A stretch of 64,000 nt of DNA from SB11 sp965249955 (GTDB lineage Bacteria; Bacteroidota; Bacteroidia; UBA8524): positions 3,472,001 through 3,536,000 of the forward strand of contig OZ252261.1 of the NCBI GenBank assembly GCA_965249955.1, written 5' to 3'. The notes under the pieces are model-generated. The model was not told where the DNA came from and ran no database searches. It worked only from the letters and a program-made list of their open reading frames with translations. The position numbers and the translations under genes are program-made. This document shows, piece by piece, positions 18,594 to 26,915 of this stretch. The stretch's first letter is position 1; each line of letters starts with the position of its first letter.

Positions 18594-20915
18594 TTGAAAA
18601 CTGCACAACACATAACATTAAGCATACTAAAAGGTAGTGTTCCTTTTAGTAGCAAAGCTGTTACTGTAAGTGGTTTACATAAGTTAGTATTAATATTACT
18701 TATAACTGCCCTTAGTACTGTATGTGCTAATGGGCAGTTTTTTATTAAAGTTACTGATAAAGAAGCTCAACCTGTTGCTGATGCAATAGTGTTTGTTATC
18801 CCTCAAAATGTAGATAACCCCTACAAACAAGCAAAACAGTTTTATACTGATATAAATGGTATAGCAACCTCAACTATAGGTGGTTGGTGTGCCATAGAAA
18901 TTTCGGGCGATGGTTTTACCACCATAAAAGACACCGCAAAGCTGATTGACGGTGCTACGCTTACATTATCTCTTAACCAATTGGTATATTCAGCATCAGA
19001 AGTAGTAGTAACAGGCCAATACGAGGTTACTACGGCTGATAAATCGGTATCTAAAATTAAAATAATTGATGCCAAACGTATTGAAGCACAGGGCGCAGTA
19101 ACACTTAAAGATGCTTTAAGTAATGAGCTTAATGTGCGTATGAAACAAGATAATATTTTGGGTAGCAGCCTAAGCTTACAAGGCATTAGCGGTCAAAATG
19201 TAAAGATATTGATAGATGGTGTGCCTATGATAGGCCGCTTGGACGGTAATATTGATTTATCGCAAATAAACTTAAACAACATAGAGCGTATAGAAATTAT
19301 TGAAGGCCCTATGAGTGTAATGTATGGCACTGATGCTTTAGGCGGTGTTATTAACCTTATTACTAAAAAAACAACCAAACACAGTGTTGAAGGTAATGTG
19401 AACAGCTATTACGAAACCGTTGGTAATTATAACCTTAATGCTCGCTTAGCTTTCAAAACAAAAAGTCGTACCAATATACAAGTTAGTGGCGGACGTAACT
19501 TTTTTGATGGTTATGGAGAGACTGGTGTTGGCGGACGTGTGCAACAATGGAAGCCTAAAGAACAATACTTTGCTGATGCAACCGTTGGTTTCAATATTAA
19601 AAAATCAACACATAGGTTTCAGAGTATAGCGTTTAATGAATTACTGCTGAATAGAGGTGAGCCCGTATCACGTCCATACAGCGTGTATGCTTTTGATAAC
19701 TACTTTTATACCCGTAGGTTTAATAACTCACTATTTTCTGATTTTAAGCTTAAAAACGGAGCTCACATACAAATTACAAGCTCATACTCTTGGTTTCGTA
19801 GAAATAATATTCAAAAACGTCGCGACTTATTAACCCTTGAAGATACACAAACACAAGGTGCTACCGACCATGATACATCAATATTTACATTAGCCATGTC
19901 TCGCGGTACATATACTCAACAAGTAAACCGTAAACTAGGCTACCAATTGGGCTACGATGTTAATTTAGAAAACGGTAAAGGTCGCCGTATTGAGGGAAAT
20001 AGCCAAAGTGTTGGCGATTATGCTGCTTATGCAACTATAGAATATAGGCCATTATCTCGTTTGGTATTACGTCCGGGTATTCGTGCATCATACAACACAC
20101 GTTACGGTTCGCCCATCACCCCATCGTTCAATACCAAATACACCATTAATAGTAAAGTAAACCTTAGAGCATCGTATGCACGAGGTTTCCGTGCGCCATC
20201 AATAAAAGAACTTAACTTGTTTTTTGTGGATATAAACCACAACATACAACCTAATCCTGACCTTAAAGCTGAATTGTCTGACAATGTTAATGTGTCAATA
20301 CAATACAATACTACTTTCAAAAATAAGGTAGCAATAAAAATTGAACCCTCAGTATTTTATAACGACATACGTAATATGATTTCGCTTGCCGTTGTAGATG
20401 CCACAACCCAGTTGTACAACTATGTAAATATAGGCCAATACACCAATGCAGGAGCCAATCTATCAGCCGAAGTGAAAGTAGCTAATATTAGCGTACAAGC
20501 AGGAGCATCGTTTACGGGAGTTAAAAACTATTTTGAAGGAGCTATTGTGCCCCAATACAATACAACAAAAGAGTATAGGGCAAACCTAGCCTATACATTA
20601 CCCAAGTGGGGAACAAGTTTTAACATATTCTACAAATACAACGGTAGAATACCCGGTTACGCAGTTAACAGCAATAATGAAATAGTACAAACTTATGTAC
20701 AGAGCTATTCAATGGCTGATGCATCGGTTTCACAAAGTTTTTTAAATAAACGCATCACCCTAGTAGTGGGTGCACGTAACCTGCTAAATGTAGGTCGTAT
20801 AAGTTATAATGCCCCAGTTGGGGCACATAGTGGTGGCGGCAATAGTATGGCAATTGGCATGGGTCGCACCTTTTTCACAAACATAAAAATACACTTATTT
20901 AACCCAAATAAATGA
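18594..20915 (+). CDS. TonB-dependent heme receptor, HmuR-like
   Basis: 773 residues starting at TTG; the signal sequence (LVLILLITALSTVCANGQ) lies unusually far in, after ~28 residues. An N-terminal carboxypeptidase-regulatory-like Ig domain (about 48-135) precedes the plug (SKIKIIDAKRIEAQG ... VKILIDGVPM ... MSVMYGTDALGGVINLITKK) and the 22-strand-type barrel. In the barrel, a FRAP box (532-535) and an NPDL box (554-557) flank a histidine (His549). This arrangement is characteristic of heme/hemoglobin receptors, where the His is needed for heme uptake. The stop overlaps the next start (ATGA). With HmuY-like genes on both sides this forms a heme uptake operon. Confidence 0.87.
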   Translation: MKTAQHITLSILKGSVPFSSKAVTVSGLHKLVLILLITALSTVCANGQFFIKVTDKEAQPVADAIVFVIPQNVDNPYKQAKQFYTDINGIATSTIGGWCAIEISGDGFTTIKDTAKLIDGATLTLSLNQLVYSASEVVVTGQYEVTTADKSVSKIKIIDAKRIEAQGAVTLKDALSNELNVRMKQDNILGSSLSLQGISGQNVKILIDGVPMIGRLDGNIDLSQINLNNIERIEIIEGPMSVMYGTDALGGVINLITKKTTKHSVEGNVNSYYETVGNYNLNARLAFKTKSRTNIQVSGGRNFFDGYGETGVGGRVQQWKPKEQYFADATVGFNIKKSTHRFQSIAFNELLLNRGEPVSRPYSVYAFDNYFYTRRFNNSLFSDFKLKNGAHIQITSSYSWFRRNNIQKRRDLLTLEDTQTQGATDHDTSIFTLAMSRGTYTQQVNRKLGYQLGYDVNLENGKGRRIEGNSQSVGDYAAYATIEYRPLSRLVLRPGIRASYNTRYGSPITPSFNTKYTINSKVNLRASYARGFRAPSIKELNLFFVDINHNIQPNPDLKAELSDNVNVSIQYNTTFKNKVAIKIEPSVFYNDIRNMISLAVVDATTQLYNYVNIGQYTNAGANLSAEVKVANISVQAGASFTGVKNYFEGAIVPQYNTTKEYRANLAYTLPKWGTSFNIFYKYNGRIPGYAVNSNNEIVQTYVQSYSMADASVSQSFLNKRITLVVGARNLLNVGRISYNAPVGAHSGGGNSMAIGMGRTFFTNIKIHLFNPNK

Positions 20916-21910
20916 GGAATAAGATTTTAACATTATTAAGCGTTGGCACACTTTTACTTTCTTCGTGCTGGAAGGATGAAGATGCATATCACCTTCCCCC
21001 TAGTGGCGGTGCAATACAACAAGAACTTAGCTTGGGAGCCGATTACGATAAAATAGTTTACTTTAATGTAGATAAACGTACATTTATGGTTCGCTACCTA
21101 GCCGATTGGGATTTGGGTTTTGAAGCTAGCGCAAACGGGTTACACGTAATAACAAACACAGGAAAAGGTTTATTGGTGCACGAAACTAATTTGACAGACA
21201 TTAACGCTCCGTACGTTGTAAATATACCAGGTTTAGAGTGGAGGTTTGATGTTCCTAGTGGAAATAAAGATTCAACTGCCGTGGGACAATGGTGGAGTGG
21301 AGCTGACGGAATATCAAAAAACATTGTATATGTGGTTGATATGACAGTAAACTACAAACAAGGCGAACGCTACAAAAAAGTACAAATACAAAAAGCTGAC
21401 GAAACAGGTTTTTGGGTTAAAACTTGTGATTTAAATGGAAGTAATGTAACCAGTTACTTTATACCTAAAGATACTACTCGTAATTTCTCTTATCTTGATA
21501 TTACCACAGGTAAAATTCAGGTCGATATGGAGCCTGCCAAAGACGATTGGGATTTAGTATTTACCAGATATAGCCATATTTTTTACGATCAGGGGCCGGA
21601 TCCTTTACCCTATTTGGTTACAGGAGTTCTGCTAAACGGTAACGGAGTACAAGCATACGAAGAAAGAATACGCTCGTTTGATGATATTGATTTAGAGTAT
21701 GCAACAAACATTAAGTTTACTAACAATGCTAATACAATAGGTTACGACTGGAAGTATTACAATCAAACATCAGGTCGCTATACCGTTGATAACAGTCGTA
21801 CTTATATCATCAAAACCATTTCAGGCTATTACTATAAACTACGTTTTATAGACTATTACGATAGCAATGGGGTAAAAGGCACACCCGTTTTTGATATGCA
21901 AAGGTTGTAG
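20912..21910 (+). CDS. HmuY-family heme-binding lipoprotein
   Basis: 332 residues with a lipoprotein signal (lipobox LLSSC, Cys19). Conserved HmuY elements are visible: ADWDLGFEAS near residue 65, DDWDLVFTRYSHIFYD near 209, PYLVTGVLLN near 230 and YYYKLRFIDYYD near the end. The protein probably binds heme at the outer membrane and passes it to the receptor encoded immediately upstream. Its start overlaps the receptor stop by 4 nt, implying translational coupling. It differs from the first HmuY-like gene of the operon in being lipid-anchored rather than T9SS-targeted. Confidence 0.85.
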   Translation: MRNKILTLLSVGTLLLSSCWKDEDAYHLPPSGGAIQQELSLGADYDKIVYFNVDKRTFMVRYLADWDLGFEASANGLHVITNTGKGLLVHETNLTDINAPYVVNIPGLEWRFDVPSGNKDSTAVGQWWSGADGISKNIVYVVDMTVNYKQGERYKKVQIQKADETGFWVKTCDLNGSNVTSYFIPKDTTRNFSYLDITTGKIQVDMEPAKDDWDLVFTRYSHIFYDQGPDPLPYLVTGVLLNGNGVQAYEERIRSFDDIDLEYATNIKFTNNANTIGYDWKYYNQTSGRYTVDNSRTYIIKTISGYYYKLRFIDYYDSNGVKGTPVFDMQRL

Positions 21911-21916
21911 GCTTTT

Positions 21917-22210
21917 TTATGCTTCAAGCGGAAAGTTCTCACAATCGTTATAAGGCACATACCTAAAATAGGGGTAGGGGAATATTTCTACATCATCGTA
22001 CAACACATAGTGTTTAAACTGGTCGCCCGATGTGCCGTTTAGGTTTACACATACTTTTAGTGTGCCATTAATATTTAGGTTTACATTGTCGGCCTCAATT
22101 TTAGCCTCACCGGGTGCTACAATAGTTATGGTGGCTTCTATATCACCATAATGTACATCCATTAAAACATCTTTTACAGAGTAAAAGATAGAACCAATTA
22201 CTTTTCCCAT
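21917..22210 (-). CDS. Small hypothetical beta-rich protein
   Basis: 97 residues from the ATG at 22210 (a TTG three codons upstream is less likely). There is no signal peptide. The sequence alternates short strands (DIEATITIVAP, KIEADNVNLNINGTLKVCVNLNG, HYVLYDDVEIFPYPYFRYVPY). No family is recognised. It is convergent with the HmuY lipoprotein gene, with a 6-nt gap and no terminator in between. Confidence 0.5.
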   Translation of the reverse strand: MGKVIGSIFYSVKDVLMDVHYGDIEATITIVAPGEAKIEADNVNLNINGTLKVCVNLNGTSGDQFKHYVLYDDVEIFPYPYFRYVPYNDCENFPLEA

Positions 22211-22282
22211 GTTATACAATTTTTAGTATACCAAAACTAAGCAAATCCTTTTAAAAAATGGTATATAATTATGGCTAATAAC

Positions 22283-22314
22283 TTTGTTTAGAATGATTCT
22301 AAGTAATATATTCG
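22283..22314 (+). promoter_or_regulatory. Promoter with a perfect 15-bp operator palindrome
   Basis: TTTG (22283-22286) and TATATTCG (22307-22314) are spaced by 20 nt. The spacer contains TTAGAATGATTCTAA (22288-22302), a perfect 7-1-7 palindrome. Its shape matches Fur-superfamily boxes (PerR TTATAATnATTATAA differs at one base pair per arm). Location between the two promoter elements predicts repression by occlusion. Confidence 0.6.
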
Positions 22315-22338
22315 CGCCATAATAAAAAACTAATAAAC

Positions 22339-23454
22339 ATGCGTATTTCGGTACTTTTAGCAGCAGCAGTAATAGCCCTCTCGGCGTGTAAAAACAACAA
22401 CGCCCCCAATGATGGTAACAAAACAGACAGTGCAGCAGGTGATAGCAGCACAGTTGAGCAAACACCAGTAGAAAAACACTTGAGCAATTTACGTCAGCTT
22501 ACTTGGGGTGGGGATAATGCCGAAGCTTATTTTAGCTTTGATAGTAAAAAGCTAGTATTTCAAAGTCAAAATCCTGCTTGGGATTTGAAGTGCGATCAAA
22601 TCTTCTATTTTGATATAGAAAGTATGTTGGCCGATACCACTATGCGCCCTAAAATGTTAAGCACAGGGCAAGGCCGTACTACCTGTTCTTATTTTATGGG
22701 AGGCGACCAAAGTATAGTGTATGCAAGTACACACTTGAACGATAAAGAATGCCCGCCAACACCACAGCCACGCGAAGACGGTAAATACCTTTGGGCGGTG
22801 TATGAAGGCTTTGACATTTTTACAGCAGACTTGGAAGGAAAAATAAAAAAACAATTAACCAAAACTAAAGGTTATGATGCTGAAGCAACAGTATCACCTG
22901 ATGGAAAGAAAATTGTGTTTACAAGCACACGTAGTGGCGATTTAGAATTATATACTATGGATGCTGATGGAAGTAATGTAAAACAAATAACCAACCAGTT
23001 GGGTTATGATGGTGGTGCATTCTTCTCGCCTGATGGAACAAAGTTAGTATTCCGTGCCTCGCGTCCAACAACTGATGAAGAAGTGAAAGAATATAAAGAG
23101 CTATTGGCACAAGGTCTTGTAGCACCTACCAATATGGAAATATATACTTGTAATGTTGACGGTAGCGATTTAAAACAAATTACACATTTGGGCAAAGCAA
23201 ACTGGGCACCTTTTTATCACCCAAGCGGCAACAAAATTATTTTCTCATCAAACCACCACAGCGATAAAGGGTACGATTTTCAATTGTATATCATAAATGT
23301 TGATGGTACAGGATTGGAGAGAATAACCAATGCAAGCATATTTAATGCTTTCCCAATGTTTTCGCCCGATGGTAAAAAACTAATTTTTAGCAGTAACCGT
23401 AATAATGGCGGCACTAGAGATACAAACCTTTTTATTGCTGATTGGGTAGAGTAA
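22339..23454 (+). CDS. TolB-like beta-propeller (PD40) lipoprotein
   Basis: 371 residues with lipobox IALSAC (Cys17) followed by an acidic/Asn-rich linker. The body contains repeated PD40 blades: SPDGKKIVFTSTRSGD, SPDGTKLVFRASR, HPSGNKIIFSSN and SPDGKKLIFSSNRN, each followed by xLYxMDxDGSN-type strands. It is predicted to be a periplasmic or surface propeller lipoprotein that binds a partner. The M28 peptidase gene follows after 39 nt and is probably co-transcribed. The promoter carries a palindrome suggestive of metal- or redox-responsive control. Confidence 0.82.
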   Translation: MRISVLLAAAVIALSACKNNNAPNDGNKTDSAAGDSSTVEQTPVEKHLSNLRQLTWGGDNAEAYFSFDSKKLVFQSQNPAWDLKCDQIFYFDIESMLADTTMRPKMLSTGQGRTTCSYFMGGDQSIVYASTHLNDKECPPTPQPREDGKYLWAVYEGFDIFTADLEGKIKKQLTKTKGYDAEATVSPDGKKIVFTSTRSGDLELYTMDADGSNVKQITNQLGYDGGAFFSPDGTKLVFRASRPTTDEEVKEYKELLAQGLVAPTNMEIYTCNVDGSDLKQITHLGKANWAPFYHPSGNKIIFSSNHHSDKGYDFQLYIINVDGTGLERITNASIFNAFPMFSPDGKKLIFSSNRNNGGTRDTNLFIADWVE

Positions 23455-23493
23455 TATATTTTTTAATTAACTGATTGATTTATAGGCTTAAAA

Positions 23494-24741
23494 ATGCGTC
23501 TAAAAAAAATAATACCCCTACTGTTACTTAGTGTTTGCACCACAGTAGCTGTTGGTCAAAACATTAAGATTAAAAAAGTAAAAAAGCATATTAAAACACT
23601 TAGTAGTGATGCTTTTTTAGGGCGAGGAACAGGTGAAAAAGGGGAGGAGCTAGCCGCTGAATACATTAGCGATTACTTTAAAAGCCTAAAATTAAAACCA
23701 TTTGGTGATAGTGGTACATATTACCAAAATTTTTCCTTTACTTTCCATAAGCCTACTATGGCAAATCCGCACGGAGAAGGCGAAGCAATACCTAAAACAG
23801 GTAAAAATGTAGTAGCCTATCTTGATAATGGTGCCGAGTATACTATTATTATTGGAGCACATTACGATCATTTGGGTACCGGTATAATGGGCAGCAGTCG
23901 TGATGCAAACCCTGAAGGCAAAATACACAACGGTGCTGATGATAATGCATCGGGTACAGCAGGTATGATGGAGTTGGCACGTTATTACACCAAAAACGGT
24001 AAAACAGAAGGCTGTAACTTTATTTTTATTGCCTTTTCAGGTGAAGAGTTGGGACTGGTAGGTTCAAAAAAATTCACTGAGTATGCAGGTTTTAATGCGA
24101 CATCAACCCAATGTATGATAAATATGGATATGATAGGTCGCCTAAACGATAGTACCAAAAAAATATTGGTATACGGTATAGGTACTAGCCCCGTATTTGG
24201 AAATGTAGTGCAAAAATATATACCAAAGGGAATATCTATTACTGTTGATTCATCGGGAACAGGCCCTACAGATCATACTAGCTTTTATTTGAAGGATGTA
24301 CCGGTTTTGTCGTTTTTTACAGGTCAACACAAGCAATACCATACACCTGAAGATGATGAGCACTTGATAAACTATAATGGTATTAAAAATGTGCTTACCT
24401 ATGTAGCTAATATTGCTGATGATGTTGCCGAAATGCAAAAAATTGAATTTACTGAGGCAGCATCAAGCAATCAAGAAAGAGTGAGCTTTAAAGTTACATT
24501 GGGAATAATGCCTGATTATACTTTTGAAGGCCCCGGTTTAAAAATTGATGGAGTAACACGTGGTAAACCTGCTGATAACGCAGGTATTATTACAGGTGAT
24601 ATTATTGTGGCAATGGGCGATATGGATTTGAAGGGTATTATGGATTATATGAAAGCCTTAGGTCAATATGAAAAAGGGCAAAAAACTACTGTAAAAGTTA
24701 AACGTGGTGAAACCATGCTTGACTTGGAGGTTGAGTTTTAA
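23494..24741 (+). CDS. Secreted M28-family zinc aminopeptidase with C-terminal PDZ domain
   Basis: 415 residues with a signal peptide ending VAVGQ. The M28 catalytic core has the expected di-zinc ligands: His123 in AHYDH, Asp149/150 in GADDNASG, Glu184/Glu185 in SGEELG, an Asp in INMDMIGR and His in QYHTPEDD. A PDZ domain follows (GPGLKIDGVTRGKPADNAGIITGDIIVAMGD). Such enzymes remove N-terminal residues from peptides in the periplasm. The length suits an M28+PDZ protein. Confidence 0.9.
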   Translation: MRLKKIIPLLLLSVCTTVAVGQNIKIKKVKKHIKTLSSDAFLGRGTGEKGEELAAEYISDYFKSLKLKPFGDSGTYYQNFSFTFHKPTMANPHGEGEAIPKTGKNVVAYLDNGAEYTIIIGAHYDHLGTGIMGSSRDANPEGKIHNGADDNASGTAGMMELARYYTKNGKTEGCNFIFIAFSGEELGLVGSKKFTEYAGFNATSTQCMINMDMIGRLNDSTKKILVYGIGTSPVFGNVVQKYIPKGISITVDSSGTGPTDHTSFYLKDVPVLSFFTGQHKQYHTPEDDEHLINYNGIKNVLTYVANIADDVAEMQKIEFTEAASSNQERVSFKVTLGIMPDYTFEGPGLKIDGVTRGKPADNAGIITGDIIVAMGDMDLKGIMDYMKALGQYEKGQKTTVKVKRGETMLDLEVEF

Positions 24742-24753
24742 ACCTAAAAAAAA

Positions 24754-24780
24754 TGGGTGATTAGAAGTTCTAATCACCCA
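24754..24780 (-). terminator. Terminator of the TerC gene
   Basis: A near-perfect 13-bp inverted repeat (TGGGTGATTAGAA/TTCTAATCACCCA). Read on the minus strand it is followed by T8, making it a strong terminator for terC. On the plus strand it sits 12 nt after the M28 stop. Confidence 0.8.
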
Positions 24781-24795
24781 TTAAAAAGTATAAAT

Positions 24796-24822
24796 AAAGG
24801 CTGCCTAGGCAGCCTTTTTGTT
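24796..24822 (+). terminator. Palindromic terminator overlapping the end of terC
   Basis: A perfect palindrome (core AGGCTGCCTAGGCAGCCT, arms extended by AA/TT) followed on the plus strand by T5G T5. It contains the minus-strand stop codon and last codons of terC, so it serves as coding sequence on one strand and terminator on the other. Confidence 0.7.
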
Positions 24823-25557
24823 TTTGCGGCGTACCCGCATATTTAGTAATTCAACAATTAGTGAAAATGAAATTGCTGCATATATATACCCTTTGGGTAC
24901 GTGGTGGTGAAAAGCATCAAGTACAAGCATAAAGCCAATCATTATTAGAAACGACAAGGCAAGTATTTGTAGTGAAGGATAGTTGCTTATAAAAGCACTG
25001 ATTTTGCCTGAAAACACCATCATTATAATGATTGAAATAACAACAGCTGTTATCATCACCGGTAAATCATGCGTCATTCCAATAGCAGTTAATATAGAGT
25101 CGAAAGAGAAAACAATATCCAGTAGCATTATTTGTATCAGTATGTTAGCAAAGCTAACTTTCTTTCCATTTTTAGCCTCCTTTGTATGCTCTTCGGCTTC
25201 CATTTTGCTATAAATTTCACTGGTACTTTTGGCTAACAAGAATATACCTCCAAGCAATAAAATTAAATCGCGACCGCTAAAACTGAAATTTTCAATTTCT
25301 ACTCCCCAAAAAGCAAGACTTTTAATGGTAAATAAAGGCTCTTTAAAGCCCATTATCCATGTTATGCTAATAAGCATAGCTATACGCATTAATAATGCAA
25401 GAGCTAAGCCTATTGTTCGTGCTCTAGGCTGGTCGGCTTGTGAAAGTTTGTTTGTTACAATTGAAATGAAGATAATATTGTCAATGCCCAATACTATTTC
25501 CAAAAATGTAAGCGTAAACAAGGCCATAAGGCCTTCACCAGTAAAAATATGTTCCAT
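24805..25557 (-). CDS. TerC-family integral membrane protein
   Basis: 250 residues with seven or so transmembrane segments. The two hallmark acidic motifs lie in membrane helices: TFLEIVLGIDNIIF near the N-terminus and LLDIVFSFDSI in the middle. Family members such as YkoY/YceF and Alx export manganese or other metals and assist protein secretion. The C-terminus is basic (RVRRKNKKAA). The gene stands alone on the minus strand. Confidence 0.9.
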   Translation of the reverse strand: MEHIFTGEGLMALFTLTFLEIVLGIDNIIFISIVTNKLSQADQPRARTIGLALALLMRIAMLISITWIMGFKEPLFTIKSLAFWGVEIENFSFSGRDLILLLGGIFLLAKSTSEIYSKMEAEEHTKEAKNGKKVSFANILIQIMLLDIVFSFDSILTAIGMTHDLPVMITAVVISIIIMMVFSGKISAFISNYPSLQILALSFLIMIGFMLVLDAFHHHVPKGYIYAAISFSLIVELLNMRVRRKNKKAA

Positions 25558-25611
25558 AAACGGTGTATATACCGCAAATGTAAAAGGTTTTTATTTCTTT
25601 AGATTAAGAAA

Positions 25612-26286
25612 TTAACAGCCATTTGTAGCGTTGTCTCCAGCTAAGTCTGATAACTTTTTGTTTAAAGCTTCACGTTTAGCCATAATTTTTGCAGGTTGTA
25701 CAAAGTAAAAATCAAATAGTGACTCTAATACATCCAATACCCACTCAGCCTCCTCAGGTGTAGCATCTACTACCTCACCCGTAGAAAGACTTTTTGAGGG
25801 GTAAATTTTAAAGTTACCTAAGTTTTTAATCTCTACAATACTTTCTATTAAGCTTGGTGGCATTGTTTTGTTATTAGCAACATCATCAATTTCTTTACTT
25901 AGGTTGCTTGGCTTAATATCTGCTTTATCTCTTAATATTAACTGTAAACACTTACGACCAAGAGCGGCAGCCGCTTGTTGGCTAAACGGTAGTACTAAAC
26001 ATGCTTCTTTATAAATATCGGCATATTGCTCTTCCACTTCCGGCGGAGCTGCTAATCTTCCTGATGTTTGAGGGTAAACTGTTTGTTTTGAAACAATATT
26101 GTGCAAAAGGTAGTTTCCGTTCTCATCTTGTGATACATTTCCTTTACCTAAATCGATGATAAGTTTTTTGCAATCAGGATTGGGGCAAAGTGATACAAAG
26201 GCTCTCCAGTAAAACTCTGAATCATATCCTAGGCTAATCTCTTTAACATTCGCATTAATTTGAACTAAACAGTGGGGACATTTCAT
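25612..26286 (-). CDS. DUF4145-like protein with N-terminal zinc ribbon
   Basis: 224 residues with no signal or membrane segment. Four cysteines near the N-terminus (CPHC at 3-6, CPNPDC at 34-39) form a probable zinc ribbon. The C-terminal part (PFSQQAAAALGRKCLQLIL ... LSKEIDD ... EEAEWVLDVLESLFDFYFVQPAKI) matches DUF4145, a helical domain seen alone and appended to restriction enzyme subunits. Function is unknown. There are no restriction or other defence genes nearby, so a defence role has no contextual support. Confidence 0.75.
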   Translation of the reverse strand: MKCPHCLVQINANVKEISLGYDSEFYWRAFVSLCPNPDCKKLIIDLGKGNVSQDENGNYLLHNIVSKQTVYPQTSGRLAAPPEVEEQYADIYKEACLVLPFSQQAAAALGRKCLQLILRDKADIKPSNLSKEIDDVANNKTMPPSLIESIVEIKNLGNFKIYPSKSLSTGEVVDATPEEAEWVLDVLESLFDFYFVQPAKIMAKREALNKKLSDLAGDNATNGC

Positions 26287-26866
26287 AGGTTAGGGGATTA
26301 TTACGTAAATTTAAACAAACTATTACTGATATTTTCTGAAACGCAAGTACGATTATTTTATTGTGCAGCATTTTGTCATTTTTTTTCTAATGACTTCTAA
26401 AGGCAAAATAGTTACTTTTTTCAGGTTCTACGCATCTTTTATACTTCTTGAAGATTTTATGACATTGTGTGAATACTATTTTTGACAATACTGTTAATGT
26501 TTGTACAAATAATGTTTTAGCAAGTTTCTGATTTTGAGCAAAATACTTCGTTTTTGTAAAGTATTGATGTTTTTGTTGTGGATAATAGTGTGGATTATTT
26601 TAGTTGATATGAAATAAAGTCTAGTTTATCATTAACCAAACAAATAAACTATTTAATACTTGTGTGAGGGTAGTAGAAGAGGTTTATAGTGAAGGATAGA
26701 GAAACAAAAAGTGCCATAATTAAGATTAGTGATAGCGTGGCGGTATATTTTAAGTTTCTTTATATAATAGTATAGTAATCAAAAATATTTTTTGTGTTGT
26801 TTATATATAATGGAGTAAAGCTAAATAAACTTGAGTTATCAGTCAGTAGAGCTCTGGTGAAACAAA
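26287..26866. other. Long AT-rich gene-free stretch
   Basis: About 580 nt with no coding signal on either strand, no tRNA shape and no strong hairpin. It is much longer than other gaps in this window. It probably holds the promoter of the DUF4145-like gene near 26300 and may be decayed sequence or hold an unrecognised small RNA. Confidence 0.5.
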
Positions 26867-26894
26867 AAAGCCCTGACTAAATAGGCAGGGCTTT
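26867..26894 (-). terminator. Terminator of the nfeD-floA operon
   Basis: AAAGCCCTG/CAGGGCTTT stem with a 10-nt loop; T6 follows on the minus strand. It lies 21 nt after the floA stop. Confidence 0.8.
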
Positions 26895-26915
26895 CGTATA
26901 TTATACTGTGAGGTA

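Noticed and set aside
22223..22487. Antisense ORFs across the start of the TolB-like gene
   Set aside because: Overlap the promoter palindrome and signal peptide of the plus-strand gene; no domain.
25612..26286. Defence island centred on the DUF4145-like gene
   Set aside because: Neighbours are TerC and FloA/NfeD; no nuclease, helicase or modification gene is near.
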